From: an uncultured Candidatus Saccharibacteria bacterium
Lineage (GTDB): Bacteria > Patescibacteriota > Saccharimonadia > Saccharimonadales > Saccharimonadaceae
Assembly (NCBI GenBank): GCA_946406665.1
Contig: CAMJLE010000001.1
Location: 18,874-82,873 of the forward strand
Length of the DNA: 64,000 nt
Direction of reading: 5' to 3'
Shown in pieces: positions 16,324 through 23,443 of the stretch (the stretch's first letter is position 1; the number at the start of each line of letters is the position of its first letter). The position numbers and the translations under genes are program-made. Below the pieces are notes generated by a model. That model made no database searches. It worked only from the letters and a program-made list of their open reading frames with translations, and was not told where the DNA came from.

Positions 16324-18459
16324 ATGGAAGGTTATGTGTTTTTAGTGCTACTAGTGCTTGGCGCTTTTATTTTGCTCAATCCTGTCACATGGATTGTAAT
16401 AATTGCAGTCATCGTAATTGTAAGTAGCTCCAAGAAGAAAAAGAATGTTAACGCTAGTGCACCTAACGCAAAAGTAGGACCAGGCGCAAAACCGACTGTT
16501 GCGCCAAAGCCAGCAAATCCGATGACGAAATGGAACTGGCTACTATATATTGGTAGTTTCCTGATCGTACTTGCGATGATGTATTTCATCAATACGATTG
16601 ATGGCTCATATGTGGCGCCAAGCACTGTTATCCTTACCATTCTAATATATACCGGCGGCATAGTCCTGCATAAAATGATTGATTACCTACGCCCAGTAGC
16701 GAAAGCTTTCGTCTATTCGGCCCTCTGTATGATTCCGCTCTGGCTTATCGCCTTTTCTTCAATGGGGATGCCAGACAAAATTGTGCCAATTTGCGTCTCT
16801 TCGGCATTTATGGTCGCAACCTTCCTGAGCGCTTTTCTACTAGACGACAATTTGCTAGGTCACGTAGCCTTCACGAGCATAGTGCTCTTTATGTGGTCGT
16901 TCACATCGTTGTTGAACTTGAAAGTAGATTCTGGACCATTCTGCTACATCATACATATGTCGCCCGCTCTAGCTTCCATATTGCCAGTTTCCTTGTATCT
17001 GTCTGGCGCATCATTGCCTGTAGCCTTCAAAGAAGCGTCGAAAAATATCGGCACTGCGCTTTGGCAGTTAGGTTTTTGTACTTCTCTGATTTTATTCGTA
17101 ATACCAGGCATCGCTACCGTTGCGCCGCTTTTGCGAACGATATGTGCATTGCTATTCTTAGCTTTCTCATTTGCGTTTTGGTACAAAACCCGAAAACGCT
17201 ATTTCTCAATCACGATGAGAATAGGTATTCAAACGCTAGTGCTCGCCATAGTTGCGGATATAATGGACTTCTCTGTTGGGTATATTTCTAACGACCAGGT
17301 ATTAATCAGAAAGGCAGTCTGCTTCGTGAGCGCATGGCTGGTTACCTTTGCCGGGCAAGTCTTATACTCCTTGTACTGCAAGAAGCCGACAAAATCCGAC
17401 GAATCAGCGGAGCGGGCAGTTAGTATTGCATCGATGGCCTGTATTCTATTTGCGCCGGGACTCTGCTTCGGATTACCATCAACGGCAAATGCAATTATTT
17501 GGATAATCGTCTGTCTACTACTTGCGATTTTCGGTATCACATACGCGTTTTACTACAAGAATGTCAGCTGGAGTATCGCTACGGCAACTAGTGTCATGAT
17601 TATCCCTTATGTGATCGGCTCCTATATTGCGGAGCCAAAGTGGGATAGTGTGATATATGTAATATCCTATGGGATTATTTCACTCATATTTCTACTTGGC
17701 GCATTCCTTTTGCAAAAAATCCAGAAGAAAGAAACGCAGATTATCGGCGCAATCAGTATCGTAATATCCTGTTTGGCGATGACTAATTACGCGATAGACG
17801 CGAATATGGCATATTTGGGTTATATGCTGTCGGCTGTATTCTTCTCCGGCTTCGCCATGCTTATTAATATGGATGCATTTTATGAGGTGGCTGTATATGT
17901 TTTCTCGATAGGTCTAATGCAGCTATTCGGCGATTTACTCCATCCAGCCGTCGGCTCTCATAGAGACACTAACGAGATCTTGCGACAGGTTATCGATGCT
18001 CATATTATCGGCATTGCGTTTATTGGAACGCAGCTAATCTCAAAGTATATATACAAAAAATCCGACAAAACACGTTTCATTATCGGGTATTCACTATTTT
18101 CCATAGTGATGACGGGTATCTGCGCATCATTATCTTCTAATGGAGACATCGGGTGGGCGTTACTCTTCTTGGTCGAACAGGTAGTAGCGCTACTCTACGG
18201 CGTAACAAAGAGGGAGAAATGGTTAATTTGGTTCAGCTCGATCGAAATCTTTATCGTCGCATTACGCCTAACCGAAGGATTGTACTTCTTATGGATGGGG
18301 CTAATCGGTGTTGGGCTAATAGCTATAGTTATCTGGCAGCTCAGTAAAGCAAACAAGCAGGGCATCGACAAAGACACAAAACCGGTAAAGCCGTCGCTCC
18401 CCGAAGAGCAGAAGGCTCCAGAAGCGACAACTGAACAAAAAGAAGATACGCGGCAGTAA
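16324..18459 (+). CDS. Large polytopic membrane protein, unknown
   Basis: A 711-aa protein with one N-terminal membrane helix, a basic cytosolic loop (SSSKKKKNVNAS, then an Ala/Pro-rich linker), about 18 further closely packed membrane helices, and a hydrophilic tail rich in Lys, Glu and Pro. No transporter, glycosyltransferase or flippase motif is evident. The architecture recalls DUF2157/DUF2339-type multi-span proteins, but I cannot assign it. The mRNA looks leaderless: the ATG is 8 nt from a TACAAT box with a correctly spaced TTGTAA. It diverges from rpoB and is followed by two hairpins. Confidence 0.85.
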   Translation: MEGYVFLVLLVLGAFILLNPVTWIVIIAVIVIVSSSKKKKNVNASAPNAKVGPGAKPTVAPKPANPMTKWNWLLYIGSFLIVLAMMYFINTIDGSYVAPSTVILTILIYTGGIVLHKMIDYLRPVAKAFVYSALCMIPLWLIAFSSMGMPDKIVPICVSSAFMVATFLSAFLLDDNLLGHVAFTSIVLFMWSFTSLLNLKVDSGPFCYIIHMSPALASILPVSLYLSGASLPVAFKEASKNIGTALWQLGFCTSLILFVIPGIATVAPLLRTICALLFLAFSFAFWYKTRKRYFSITMRIGIQTLVLAIVADIMDFSVGYISNDQVLIRKAVCFVSAWLVTFAGQVLYSLYCKKPTKSDESAERAVSIASMACILFAPGLCFGLPSTANAIIWIIVCLLLAIFGITYAFYYKNVSWSIATATSVMIIPYVIGSYIAEPKWDSVIYVISYGIISLIFLLGAFLLQKIQKKETQIIGAISIVISCLAMTNYAIDANMAYLGYMLSAVFFSGFAMLINMDAFYEVAVYVFSIGLMQLFGDLLHPAVGSHRDTNEILRQVIDAHIIGIAFIGTQLISKYIYKKSDKTRFIIGYSLFSIVMTGICASLSSNGDIGWALLFLVEQVVALLYGVTKREKWLIWFSSIEIFIVALRLTEGLYFLWMGLIGVGLIAIVIWQLSKANKQGIDKDTKPVKPSLPEEQKAPEATTEQKEDTRQ

Positions 18460-18480
18460 CCAACGAGTATTCACCGTTCG

Positions 18481-18510
18481 AGGCGCTGACCAATATGGCC
18501 GGCGCCTTTT
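18481..18510 (+). terminator. Terminator of the 16324-18459 gene
   Basis: AGGCGC pairs with GCGCCT, followed by TTTT. Confidence 0.7.
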
Positions 18511-18549
18511 AATATTGCTATGAAAACTGACGCTTCTAACTAGAGCACC

Positions 18550-18583
18550 AAAAAACCACCCCTCTACCATGGGATGGTTTTTT
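18550..18583 (-). terminator. Bidirectional terminator between the membrane gene and khpA
   Basis: AAAAAACCA-CCC pairs with GGG-A-TGGTTTTTT. A/T tracts on both sides allow termination from either strand. It is the first strong hairpin after khpA. Confidence 0.75.
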
Positions 18584-18661
18584 AGCATATAAGCTCTCAA
18601 CTATTTATGTTTTTAAAGCTGACTCGCAGTTAGCCTAATGCCTAAATAAGCATTACGTTTA

Positions 18662-19099
18662 TTATATATCCAAATCGTCCAAGTCTGCAAGCTCTTGACG
18701 GGTCTTTTTTGCAAGTTCGCTGCCCTCTTCGACTGTAGATTCATCGTCGCCATCAACATCTTCCTCGATATCCGCCTCTTCTGCGGCAATAGCAGCTTCC
18801 TCGTCTTCTGTCGGAACTTCTTCTTTGTCTTCGTGCTTAGCAGGCTCGTAGCCGTCGTTGTTTACAATCTTAAGGTTGTAGCGAGCGTCATTCTTCGTGC
18901 CAAGGGCGCGTAATAGCGTGCGGATGCTTTGGGCAGTAGCGCCACGGCGGCCAATAATGCGACCGACATCTTCTGGGTCAACTTCTAGACTTAGGAGTAC
19001 GCCCTTTTCGTCGATGGTGCGATCGATGCTAACTTTGTCTGGATTATTAACTAGAGTCTTTACAATATATTCTACGAATTGCTGGTCTATAGTAGCCAT
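18662..19099 (-). CDS. khpA: KH-domain RNA-binding protein KhpA
   Basis: A 145-aa protein. The first about 80 residues form a single KH domain with the RNA-gripping loop GRRG in VGRIIGRRGATAQSIRTLL. This is typical of KhpA, which binds RNA with KhpB/EloR and helps control cell-wall elongation in Gram-positives. The remaining 60 residues are a strongly acidic, probably disordered tail (EEADIEEDVDGDDE), longer than in most KhpA. It lies downstream of rpsP as in many bacteria, but a separate promoter (TGTCAA, 16 nt, TATAAT) and a terminator between the two suggest independent expression. Confidence 0.9.
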   Translation of the reverse strand: MATIDQQFVEYIVKTLVNNPDKVSIDRTIDEKGVLLSLEVDPEDVGRIIGRRGATAQSIRTLLRALGTKNDARYNLKIVNNDGYEPAKHEDKEEVPTEDEEAAIAAEEADIEEDVDGDDESTVEEGSELAKKTRQELADLDDLDI

Positions 19100-19168
19100 A
19101 GGTTCTCCATTTTTAATTATTTATGCTTTTATTATATATTATTCTGGCATTTTTGACAGCGAAGCGTA

Positions 19169-19197
19169 AAAAAGTCCGCCTCCTTGGGCGGACTTTT
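19169..19197 (-). terminator. Hairpin terminator between rpsP and khpA
   Basis: AAAAGTCCGCC pairs with GGGCGGACTTTT, and T-runs flank it on both strands. Confidence 0.8.
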
Positions 19198-19246
19198 CCA
19201 TTCATGCATAACCCCTCATATCATACTTGATGATATTCGTCAGTAC

Positions 19247-19280
19247 AAAAATGCACCTCTCATTCTGGAAGTGCATTTTT
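19247..19280 (-). terminator. rpsP terminator
   Basis: On the minus strand, AAAAATGCAC pairs with GTGCATTTTT around an unpaired 14-nt centre. It lies 16 nt after the rpsP stop. Confidence 0.75.
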
Positions 19281-19295
19281 AGAATATCTCGAGTT

Positions 19296-19661
19296 TTAAG
19301 CCTCTGCTGTTTCTTCGCCAGCTTCTTCAGCTGGAGCTTCTTCTTCCTTTGGTTGGTTTTTGCGAAGCTTGTCGGCATGCTTTGCGTTTGCATGCTTCTC
19401 GTTTGGCATTTTAACCCATTTTGGCATCTTGATGCCTTCTTTGACTAAAATGCGAATCACGCGAGTGCTCGGCTGAGCACCGTTGCTGAGATATTTTTCG
19501 ACTTCTTTTTTATCAAGGACGGTTTCCTTGGTATGTGGGTTGTAGCTGCCGACCTGAGCGACGATACGACCCGAAAGAGGGTGACGTTGCGCTTCTTGGA
19601 CGACTATCCGATAAAGCGGGAAAGCTTTACGGCCATTACGCTGTAAGCGAATCGCAAGCAT
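19296..19661 (-). CDS. rpsP: 30S ribosomal protein bS16
   Basis: The bS16 core is clear (MLAIRLQRNGRKAFPLYRIVVQEAQRHP, then GRIVAQVGSYNPHTK). At 121 aa it is longer than the usual 80-90 because of a C-terminal Lys-rich then Ala/Glu-rich tail (EEEAPAEEAGEETAEA). Such low-complexity tails recur in this window (NusB, KhpA, RpoB). The start has a good AAGGAG site. The promoter is TTGCTC-17 nt-TATAAT (19690-19718, minus strand). Confidence 0.95.
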   Translation of the reverse strand: MLAIRLQRNGRKAFPLYRIVVQEAQRHPLSGRIVAQVGSYNPHTKETVLDKKEVEKYLSNGAQPSTRVIRILVKEGIKMPKWVKMPNEKHANAKHADKLRKNQPKEEEAPAEEAGEETAEA

Positions 19662-19689
19662 AATACTCCTTAATTAATTTATCTTGGTT

Positions 19690-19718
19690 ATTATAACTTA
19701 TTTTTACCTATTGAGCAA
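19690..19718 (-). promoter_or_regulatory. rpsP promoter
   Basis: TTGCTC (19713-19718), 17-nt spacer, TATAAT (19690-19695) on the minus strand. Confidence 0.75.
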
Positions 19719-19737
19719 GTATACTTCTTTGAGCATG

Positions 19738-19764
19738 AAAAATCCCGCCTCAGAGAGGCGGGGA
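19738..19764 (-). terminator. Terminator of the 19771-20223 gene
   Basis: On the minus strand, CCCGCCTC pairs with GAGGCGGG, then ATTTTTC. Confidence 0.8.
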
Positions 19765-19770
19765 ATCGGA

Positions 19771-20223
19771 CTACGGAAAGATCTTAAACGCCACCCACAA
19801 AAGGCATGACGTGAGCAGGACAGCACAAATGCATGCGAAGCCTTCCCCATGTTTACTGTCTGCCTTATTGACGGCGCTAATTGTGTTGATATAATGACTT
19901 ATTCCCCACACAACTTCCTTGTCATCGTTGACGTCGTGGTGGCGACCAAACGCGCCAACCTTGTAAGTGTATCCTCTTTGCCGAGTATGATACACCTTGA
20001 TGTCGCTGACGCTGCGGCCCGGCTCGTATTTTGCCACGATCATGCCCTTGACGGCCGCTTCGGCGGCGTCACGCTCTTCTTCCGCGGCCACGAGCGCCGC
20101 TTTGGTAGGCGCGTAGGTGGCGACTGTGTACCCGCAGGCTACGAAAAATAAGATCACCATAGCCAGCTGTACTATCTTTCTAAAGATACGGTCCATTCGA
20201 CCTGTTCTTCTATTGCGACTCAT
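19771..20223 (-). CDS. Small membrane protein with two membrane segments, unknown
   Basis: I prefer the second ATG (20223, MSRNRRTGRM). The run GGGGGG then sits 6 nt upstream, whereas it abuts the first ATG at 20229. The 150-aa protein has a basic N-terminus and a membrane helix (IVQLAMVILFFVACGYTVA). A short Ala/Glu helix (ALVAAEEERDAAEAAVKGM) and a hydrophilic loop follow, then a second helix near the C-terminus (FACICAVLLTSCLLWVAF). No family is recognised. It is expressed alone from the best promoter in the window (TTGACA-17-TATAAT). Confidence 0.7.
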   Translation of the reverse strand: MSRNRRTGRMDRIFRKIVQLAMVILFFVACGYTVATYAPTKAALVAAEEERDAAEAAVKGMIVAKYEPGRSVSDIKVYHTRQRGYTYKVGAFGRHHDVNDDKEVVWGISHYINTISAVNKADSKHGEGFACICAVLLTSCLLWVAFKIFP

Positions 20224-20261
20224 TCTCATCCCCCCTCTCGTGAAATATGTAGTCCTATACT

Positions 20262-20290
20262 ATTATAGCGCATTTATTCATATTTGTCAA
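20262..20290 (-). promoter_or_regulatory. Perfect consensus promoter (TTGACA-N17-TATAAT)
   Basis: Minus strand: TTGACA (20285-20290), 17-nt spacer, TATAAT (20262-20267). It drives the small membrane gene at 19771-20223. Confidence 0.9.
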
Positions 20291-20323
20291 GTATAGAATC
20301 TCTCGCTGGCGATTTTGAACAGA

Positions 20324-21079
20324 CTAGGCGCGAGTTTTGCGCTTAGCATCCTGCGGAGCCGTCTTATCCGGATGCTCTTTCTTATATTTGCGAATAGCCT
20401 CACTGGCGGCTTTGACCTGAGCTTCTTGCTTGCTGTGGCCGGTAGCGGTTGCCTTGAGGTTTTCGTTAATATAAACACCAAGCGTAAAGACCTTATCGTG
20501 ATCGGGCCCCTCTTCTTTCATGACGCGATAGACCGGCGTCACGCCGTCAATACGCTGGGCGAGCTCTTGCAAGTAGGACTTTGAATCGCGCCAGGATTCA
20601 TTCTCGAGAATTTCATCTATCTTCGTAAGAGTATTGTCATGAATGAATTTTTCAGCAACGCCATAGCCCTTGTCTAGATAGATAGCGCCAATAATCGCCT
20701 CGTAGCAGTCCGCCATGATGACATGATGGGCGCGTTCGGAACCGTTCTTTTCGCCCCTGCTAAGGCGCACGAGCGGACCATAGCCGAGTTTCTCGCCACT
20801 GGCGGCATTAGACTCGGTGTTGACGAGCGCGGCGCGCCAGCTGGTCATTATCCCCTCTGGCTGGTCATAGTTTTTGAAGAGGAAGTCCGATGTGACCAAC
20901 TCCAAAACGGCATCTCCTAAGAATTCTAGACGCTCGTTATGCTCAACCGCCGTCTTTTTATGCTCGTTGACATAAGAGCGATGAGTCAAAGCGGTGATTA
21001 GTAGGTTGATGTCCGAAAAATTAATACCAAGTTTGTTTTTAGCAAACTCTTTATACGCATCAAGTTGTTCTTTATTCAT
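20324..21079 (-). CDS. rnc: Ribonuclease III
   Basis: A 251-aa double-strand-specific endoribonuclease for rRNA and mRNA processing. The family signature ERLEFLGDAVLELVTSDFLF gives the catalytic Glu and Asp. DCYEAIIGAIYLDKG supplies the second acidic cluster. A C-terminal dsRNA-binding domain ends GHSKQEAQVKAASEAIRKYK, followed by a basic tail. The ATG overlaps the stop codon of the upstream NUDIX gene (TAATG), so translation is coupled. It belongs to an rpmF-nusB-NUDIX-rnc cluster of RNA genes. A possible target is the pnp leader hairpin at 43572-43642. Confidence 0.95.
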   Translation of the reverse strand: MNKEQLDAYKEFAKNKLGINFSDINLLITALTHRSYVNEHKKTAVEHNERLEFLGDAVLELVTSDFLFKNYDQPEGIMTSWRAALVNTESNAASGEKLGYGPLVRLSRGEKNGSERAHHVIMADCYEAIIGAIYLDKGYGVAEKFIHDNTLTKIDEILENESWRDSKSYLQELAQRIDGVTPVYRVMKEEGPDHDKVFTLGVYINENLKATATGHSKQEAQVKAASEAIRKYKKEHPDKTAPQDAKRKTRA

Positions 21080-21765
21080 TAATATTCCCCACTACGAATT
21101 TTGCGTTTTGCAATTAACATTAGTTTTTCTATGTCGGCATACTCGATTGCATCAAGTGCGTCAGCGAAACTAAACCAGCGGATACCGTTCATCCATTTTT
21201 CTTTCGTTGGGCGCTCGTTCTTATCTAGCGACTGAACGAGGTAAACTTGAGTCGTCATTAAAACTAGCTTCTCTAGACGGCGATACTTGAAGTGTATTTT
21301 GCCTAGCCAAGTTAGTACGTCGACATTTTTGAGACCGGACTCTTCGCCGATTTCGCGCACTGCGGTCTGCTTGGCCGTCTCTCCGGGCTCAATATGGCCT
21401 TTTGGAATAGTCCAGCGATCCTTGCTGTCTTGGATTAGCAAGATTTCAATATCGTGCTGGTCTGGCGTCATGCGAAAAACTATACCGCCAGCAGTTGGCT
21501 CACGCACGATTTCTTTGATCTCTGGTTTTTTGCGCAGAACAACTTGTCGAAACTTCTCGAGTTTCGGCTCTTTATAGAGCTCAGTAGGCAAAGCCTCTGG
21601 AATTTTGTATCCGTTACGATGGCTCTTCGTGTTATTGTTGTTGCTGTTCTTACTTGATGATGTAGATCGGTGTGCGGCGTTCTTAGTCCTTGGATTCTTC
21701 GCTAGCTTGTTCTGACTCTGTTTCTGCTGGGGCTGCTTCTTCCTTGGTCTTTTCTGATTCTGCAT
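21079..21765 (-). CDS. NUDIX hydrolase with basic N-terminal extension
   Basis: The 228-aa ORF carries a complete NUDIX box, [23 protein letters not shown], with all catalytic Glu residues. It probably hydrolyses a nucleoside diphosphate derivative, but the substrate cannot be told. The first about 50 residues are low-complexity and basic (Lys, Gln, Asn; [10 protein letters not shown]) and are encoded in the 83 nt overlapping the nusB 3' end and just beyond. A shorter start inside this region cannot be excluded, but the next likely domain start is still preceded by open frame. The stop overlaps the rnc ATG, so the three genes form one operon. Confidence 0.85.
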   Translation of the reverse strand: MQNQKRPRKKQPQQKQSQNKLAKNPRTKNAAHRSTSSSKNSNNNNTKSHRNGYKIPEALPTELYKEPKLEKFRQVVLRKKPEIKEIVREPTAGGIVFRMTPDQHDIEILLIQDSKDRWTIPKGHIEPGETAKQTAVREIGEESGLKNVDVLTWLGKIHFKYRRLEKLVLMTTQVYLVQSLDKNERPTKEKWMNGIRWFSFADALDAIEYADIEKLMLIAKRKIRSGEY

Positions 21766-22210
21766 GCTTTCTATTATCCTCTCCCCCGATATTACGATAA
21801 GCAGTGCCTAGTACGCCATTAATGAACTTAGAAGAGTTGTCGGAACCAAAAGCTTTAGCGAGCTCTACGGCCTCATTAATAGCTACTTTTGGAGGCACTT
21901 TGTCTTGACGGCGCGTCAATTCAAAAAGACCAATCCTCAGGACATTGCGGTCGATTGAGGAAATACTAGAAATTGGCCATTCTGGCGCCATTGGCTGCAA
22001 CTCTTTGTCGAGTTGTTCCATTTCATCAAAAACACCATGCGTTAGGTCATGGACGAAATCTACGTCTCCTAATGCCTTAGCATAGGGTTCGATGTTTTTT
22101 GCGACGATACTATCGATGTCGGCCGAGGCATCGCCTGCCTTACTACGGAATTCGTATTCATACAAACTCTGTAGCGAGATTATTCTGCCGAGATGTCGAT
22201 TGCTTGCCAC
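21683..22210 (-). CDS. nusB: Transcription antitermination factor NusB
   Basis: A 175-aa protein. The all-helical NusB fold is recognisable from [21 protein letters not shown] at the start and [30 protein letters not shown] near the end, the most conserved part, which contacts NusE and boxA RNA. The GTG start follows GGGAGG. About 30 extra C-terminal residues are acidic ([17 protein letters not shown]) and overlap the NUDIX gene in another frame. It lies directly after rpmF on the same strand. Confidence 0.92.
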   Translation of the reverse strand: MASNRHLGRIISLQSLYEYEFRSKAGDASADIDSIVAKNIEPYAKALGDVDFVHDLTHGVFDEMEQLDKELQPMAPEWPISSISSIDRNVLRIGLFELTRRQDKVPPKVAINEAVELAKAFGSDNSSKFINGVLGTAYRNIGGEDNRKHAESEKTKEEAAPAETESEQASEESKD

Positions 22211-22228
22211 GTTTTACTGCCTCCCTTT

Positions 22229-22450
22229 TTATTTTTTCTTACTGTCTTTTTTACAATCACAATCTTTGCAATCGCAATTTTTATTTCCGCACTTTTTGCA
22301 GGTTTTAAGTTTGAGATTTGGGGTTTTCTTCGCAGTCTCAAAAGCTTTAACTGGAGAGTGCTTGTTTACACTACGAGCTAGCGTCAAACGCAAGTGGCTA
22401 CGGCGTAGGCCGGTCTTGCGAGGGCTACTCTGTTTTTTCGGTTCAGGCAT
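22229..22450 (-). CDS. rpmF: 50S ribosomal protein bL32 (probable)
   Basis: A 73-aa basic protein. The start MPEPKKQSSPRKTGLRRSHLRL matches the conserved bL32 N-terminus (PKR-TSKSR--RRSHWKL). The C-terminal half holds a cysteine cluster (TCKKCGNKNCDCKDCDC) in place of the usual CX2C...C zinc ribbon, with extra cysteines, and ends in a lysine tail. AAGGAG precedes the ATG by about 10 nt. A TTGTAA-17-TAAACT promoter lies upstream. It precedes nusB and rnc. I am fairly but not fully sure because the cysteine part is unusual. Confidence 0.75.
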   Translation of the reverse strand: MPEPKKQSSPRKTGLRRSHLRLTLARSVNKHSPVKAFETAKKTPNLKLKTCKKCGNKNCDCKDCDCKKDSKKK

Positions 22451-22559
22451 GTAAAAATGCTCCTTCTTTGATATATTACTTTGGCATTAGTTTACTATAT
22501 TTCTGAGGTTTTTACAAGTGGGCAGCATCACTAGGCTTCTCTATGCTATAATTAAGCTT

Positions 22560-23417
22560 ATGAAAATACGGAAGGCGAAGTCGCGAATCAAGCTCGCATT
22601 AAGTTGCGCGCTAGCTCTTGTTTGCGTGGTTGGAATTGGCGTATCTGGCTATAAGATTATTGAGTGGAAGATCGATTCTGAACGCACAAAGAACCAGCAA
22701 GAGGAAATTGTGGTTATTGCCGATGTTACGGAAAAAGAGGACGACGAAAAGACCGAGGTTATCGAACAAAAGAAGCCAGACCCGAAGACTGGCCCATACT
22801 GGGACTATATTAAGATGAGGCTTATTGATGTTGATTTTGGTGAGCTAAAAAAGAAGAACCCAGACACGGTGAGCTGGATTTCGCTAAGCGGAACAAATAT
22901 TAACTACCCAGTAGTCCAATCGACCGATAATGATTTCTATTTGCACCATACTTTTGATCGAAGCTACAATCAGGCGGGTTGGGTGTTCGCCGATTATCGC
23001 AACGCTATAGATGGCACTGATAAAAATATGATTTTTTACGCCCACGGGCGCGTTGATGGCACGATGTTCGGCACCTTACGAAATGCTCTGTCGAATGGCT
23101 GGCTAAGTAATACTAGTAACTTCACGGTACGTACAGCCAACGAACACGAGAGCTCGCTATGGCAGGCTTTCAGCGTATATCATATTCCGACTACTAGTGA
23201 TTATATTAGGACTGATTTTGCGGGCGATGAGGATTTCGAGCAGTTCGCCAATACACTCATGAAGCGTAGTGCATACAACTTTCATACGACAGTTTCTGGT
23301 TCCGACCACATCCTTACATTATCCACCTGCTACAGCGAAACAGAACGCGTAGTTTTGCACGCGAAGTTGATTAAACGACAAGCCAAGGCATCCGTGCCGG
23401 CGACTACGGATTTGTAA
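22560..23417 (+). CDS. Sortase, class B-like
   Basis: A transpeptidase that attaches surface proteins to the wall or to each other. The 285-aa product starts at ATG 22560 (MKIRKAKSRIKL), 8 nt from an extended -10 (TGCTATAAT), so the mRNA looks leaderless. The ORF-track ATG at 22518 lies upstream of that promoter. It has an N-terminal membrane anchor, a charged linker (EKEDDEKTEVIE), then the sortase fold: NINYPVVQSTDNDFYLHHTF, the catalytic His in FYAHGRVDGTMFG, the nucleophile in LTLSTCY and the Arg in ERVVLHAKL. NxDFYLxHxF is typical of class B. No classical substrate lies next to it; the 2616-3422 protein is a candidate. Confidence 0.9.
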   Translation: MKIRKAKSRIKLALSCALALVCVVGIGVSGYKIIEWKIDSERTKNQQEEIVVIADVTEKEDDEKTEVIEQKKPDPKTGPYWDYIKMRLIDVDFGELKKKNPDTVSWISLSGTNINYPVVQSTDNDFYLHHTFDRSYNQAGWVFADYRNAIDGTDKNMIFYAHGRVDGTMFGTLRNALSNGWLSNTSNFTVRTANEHESSLWQAFSVYHIPTTSDYIRTDFAGDEDFEQFANTLMKRSAYNFHTTVSGSDHILTLSTCYSETERVVLHAKLIKRQAKASVPATTDL

Positions 23418-23443
23418 TTATTCGCGGCCGGCACATATGTGCC

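Noticed and set aside
22518-22559. Upstream ATG for the sortase
   Set aside because: The extended -10 box (22547-22552) lies downstream of it, so that ATG would not be on the transcript.
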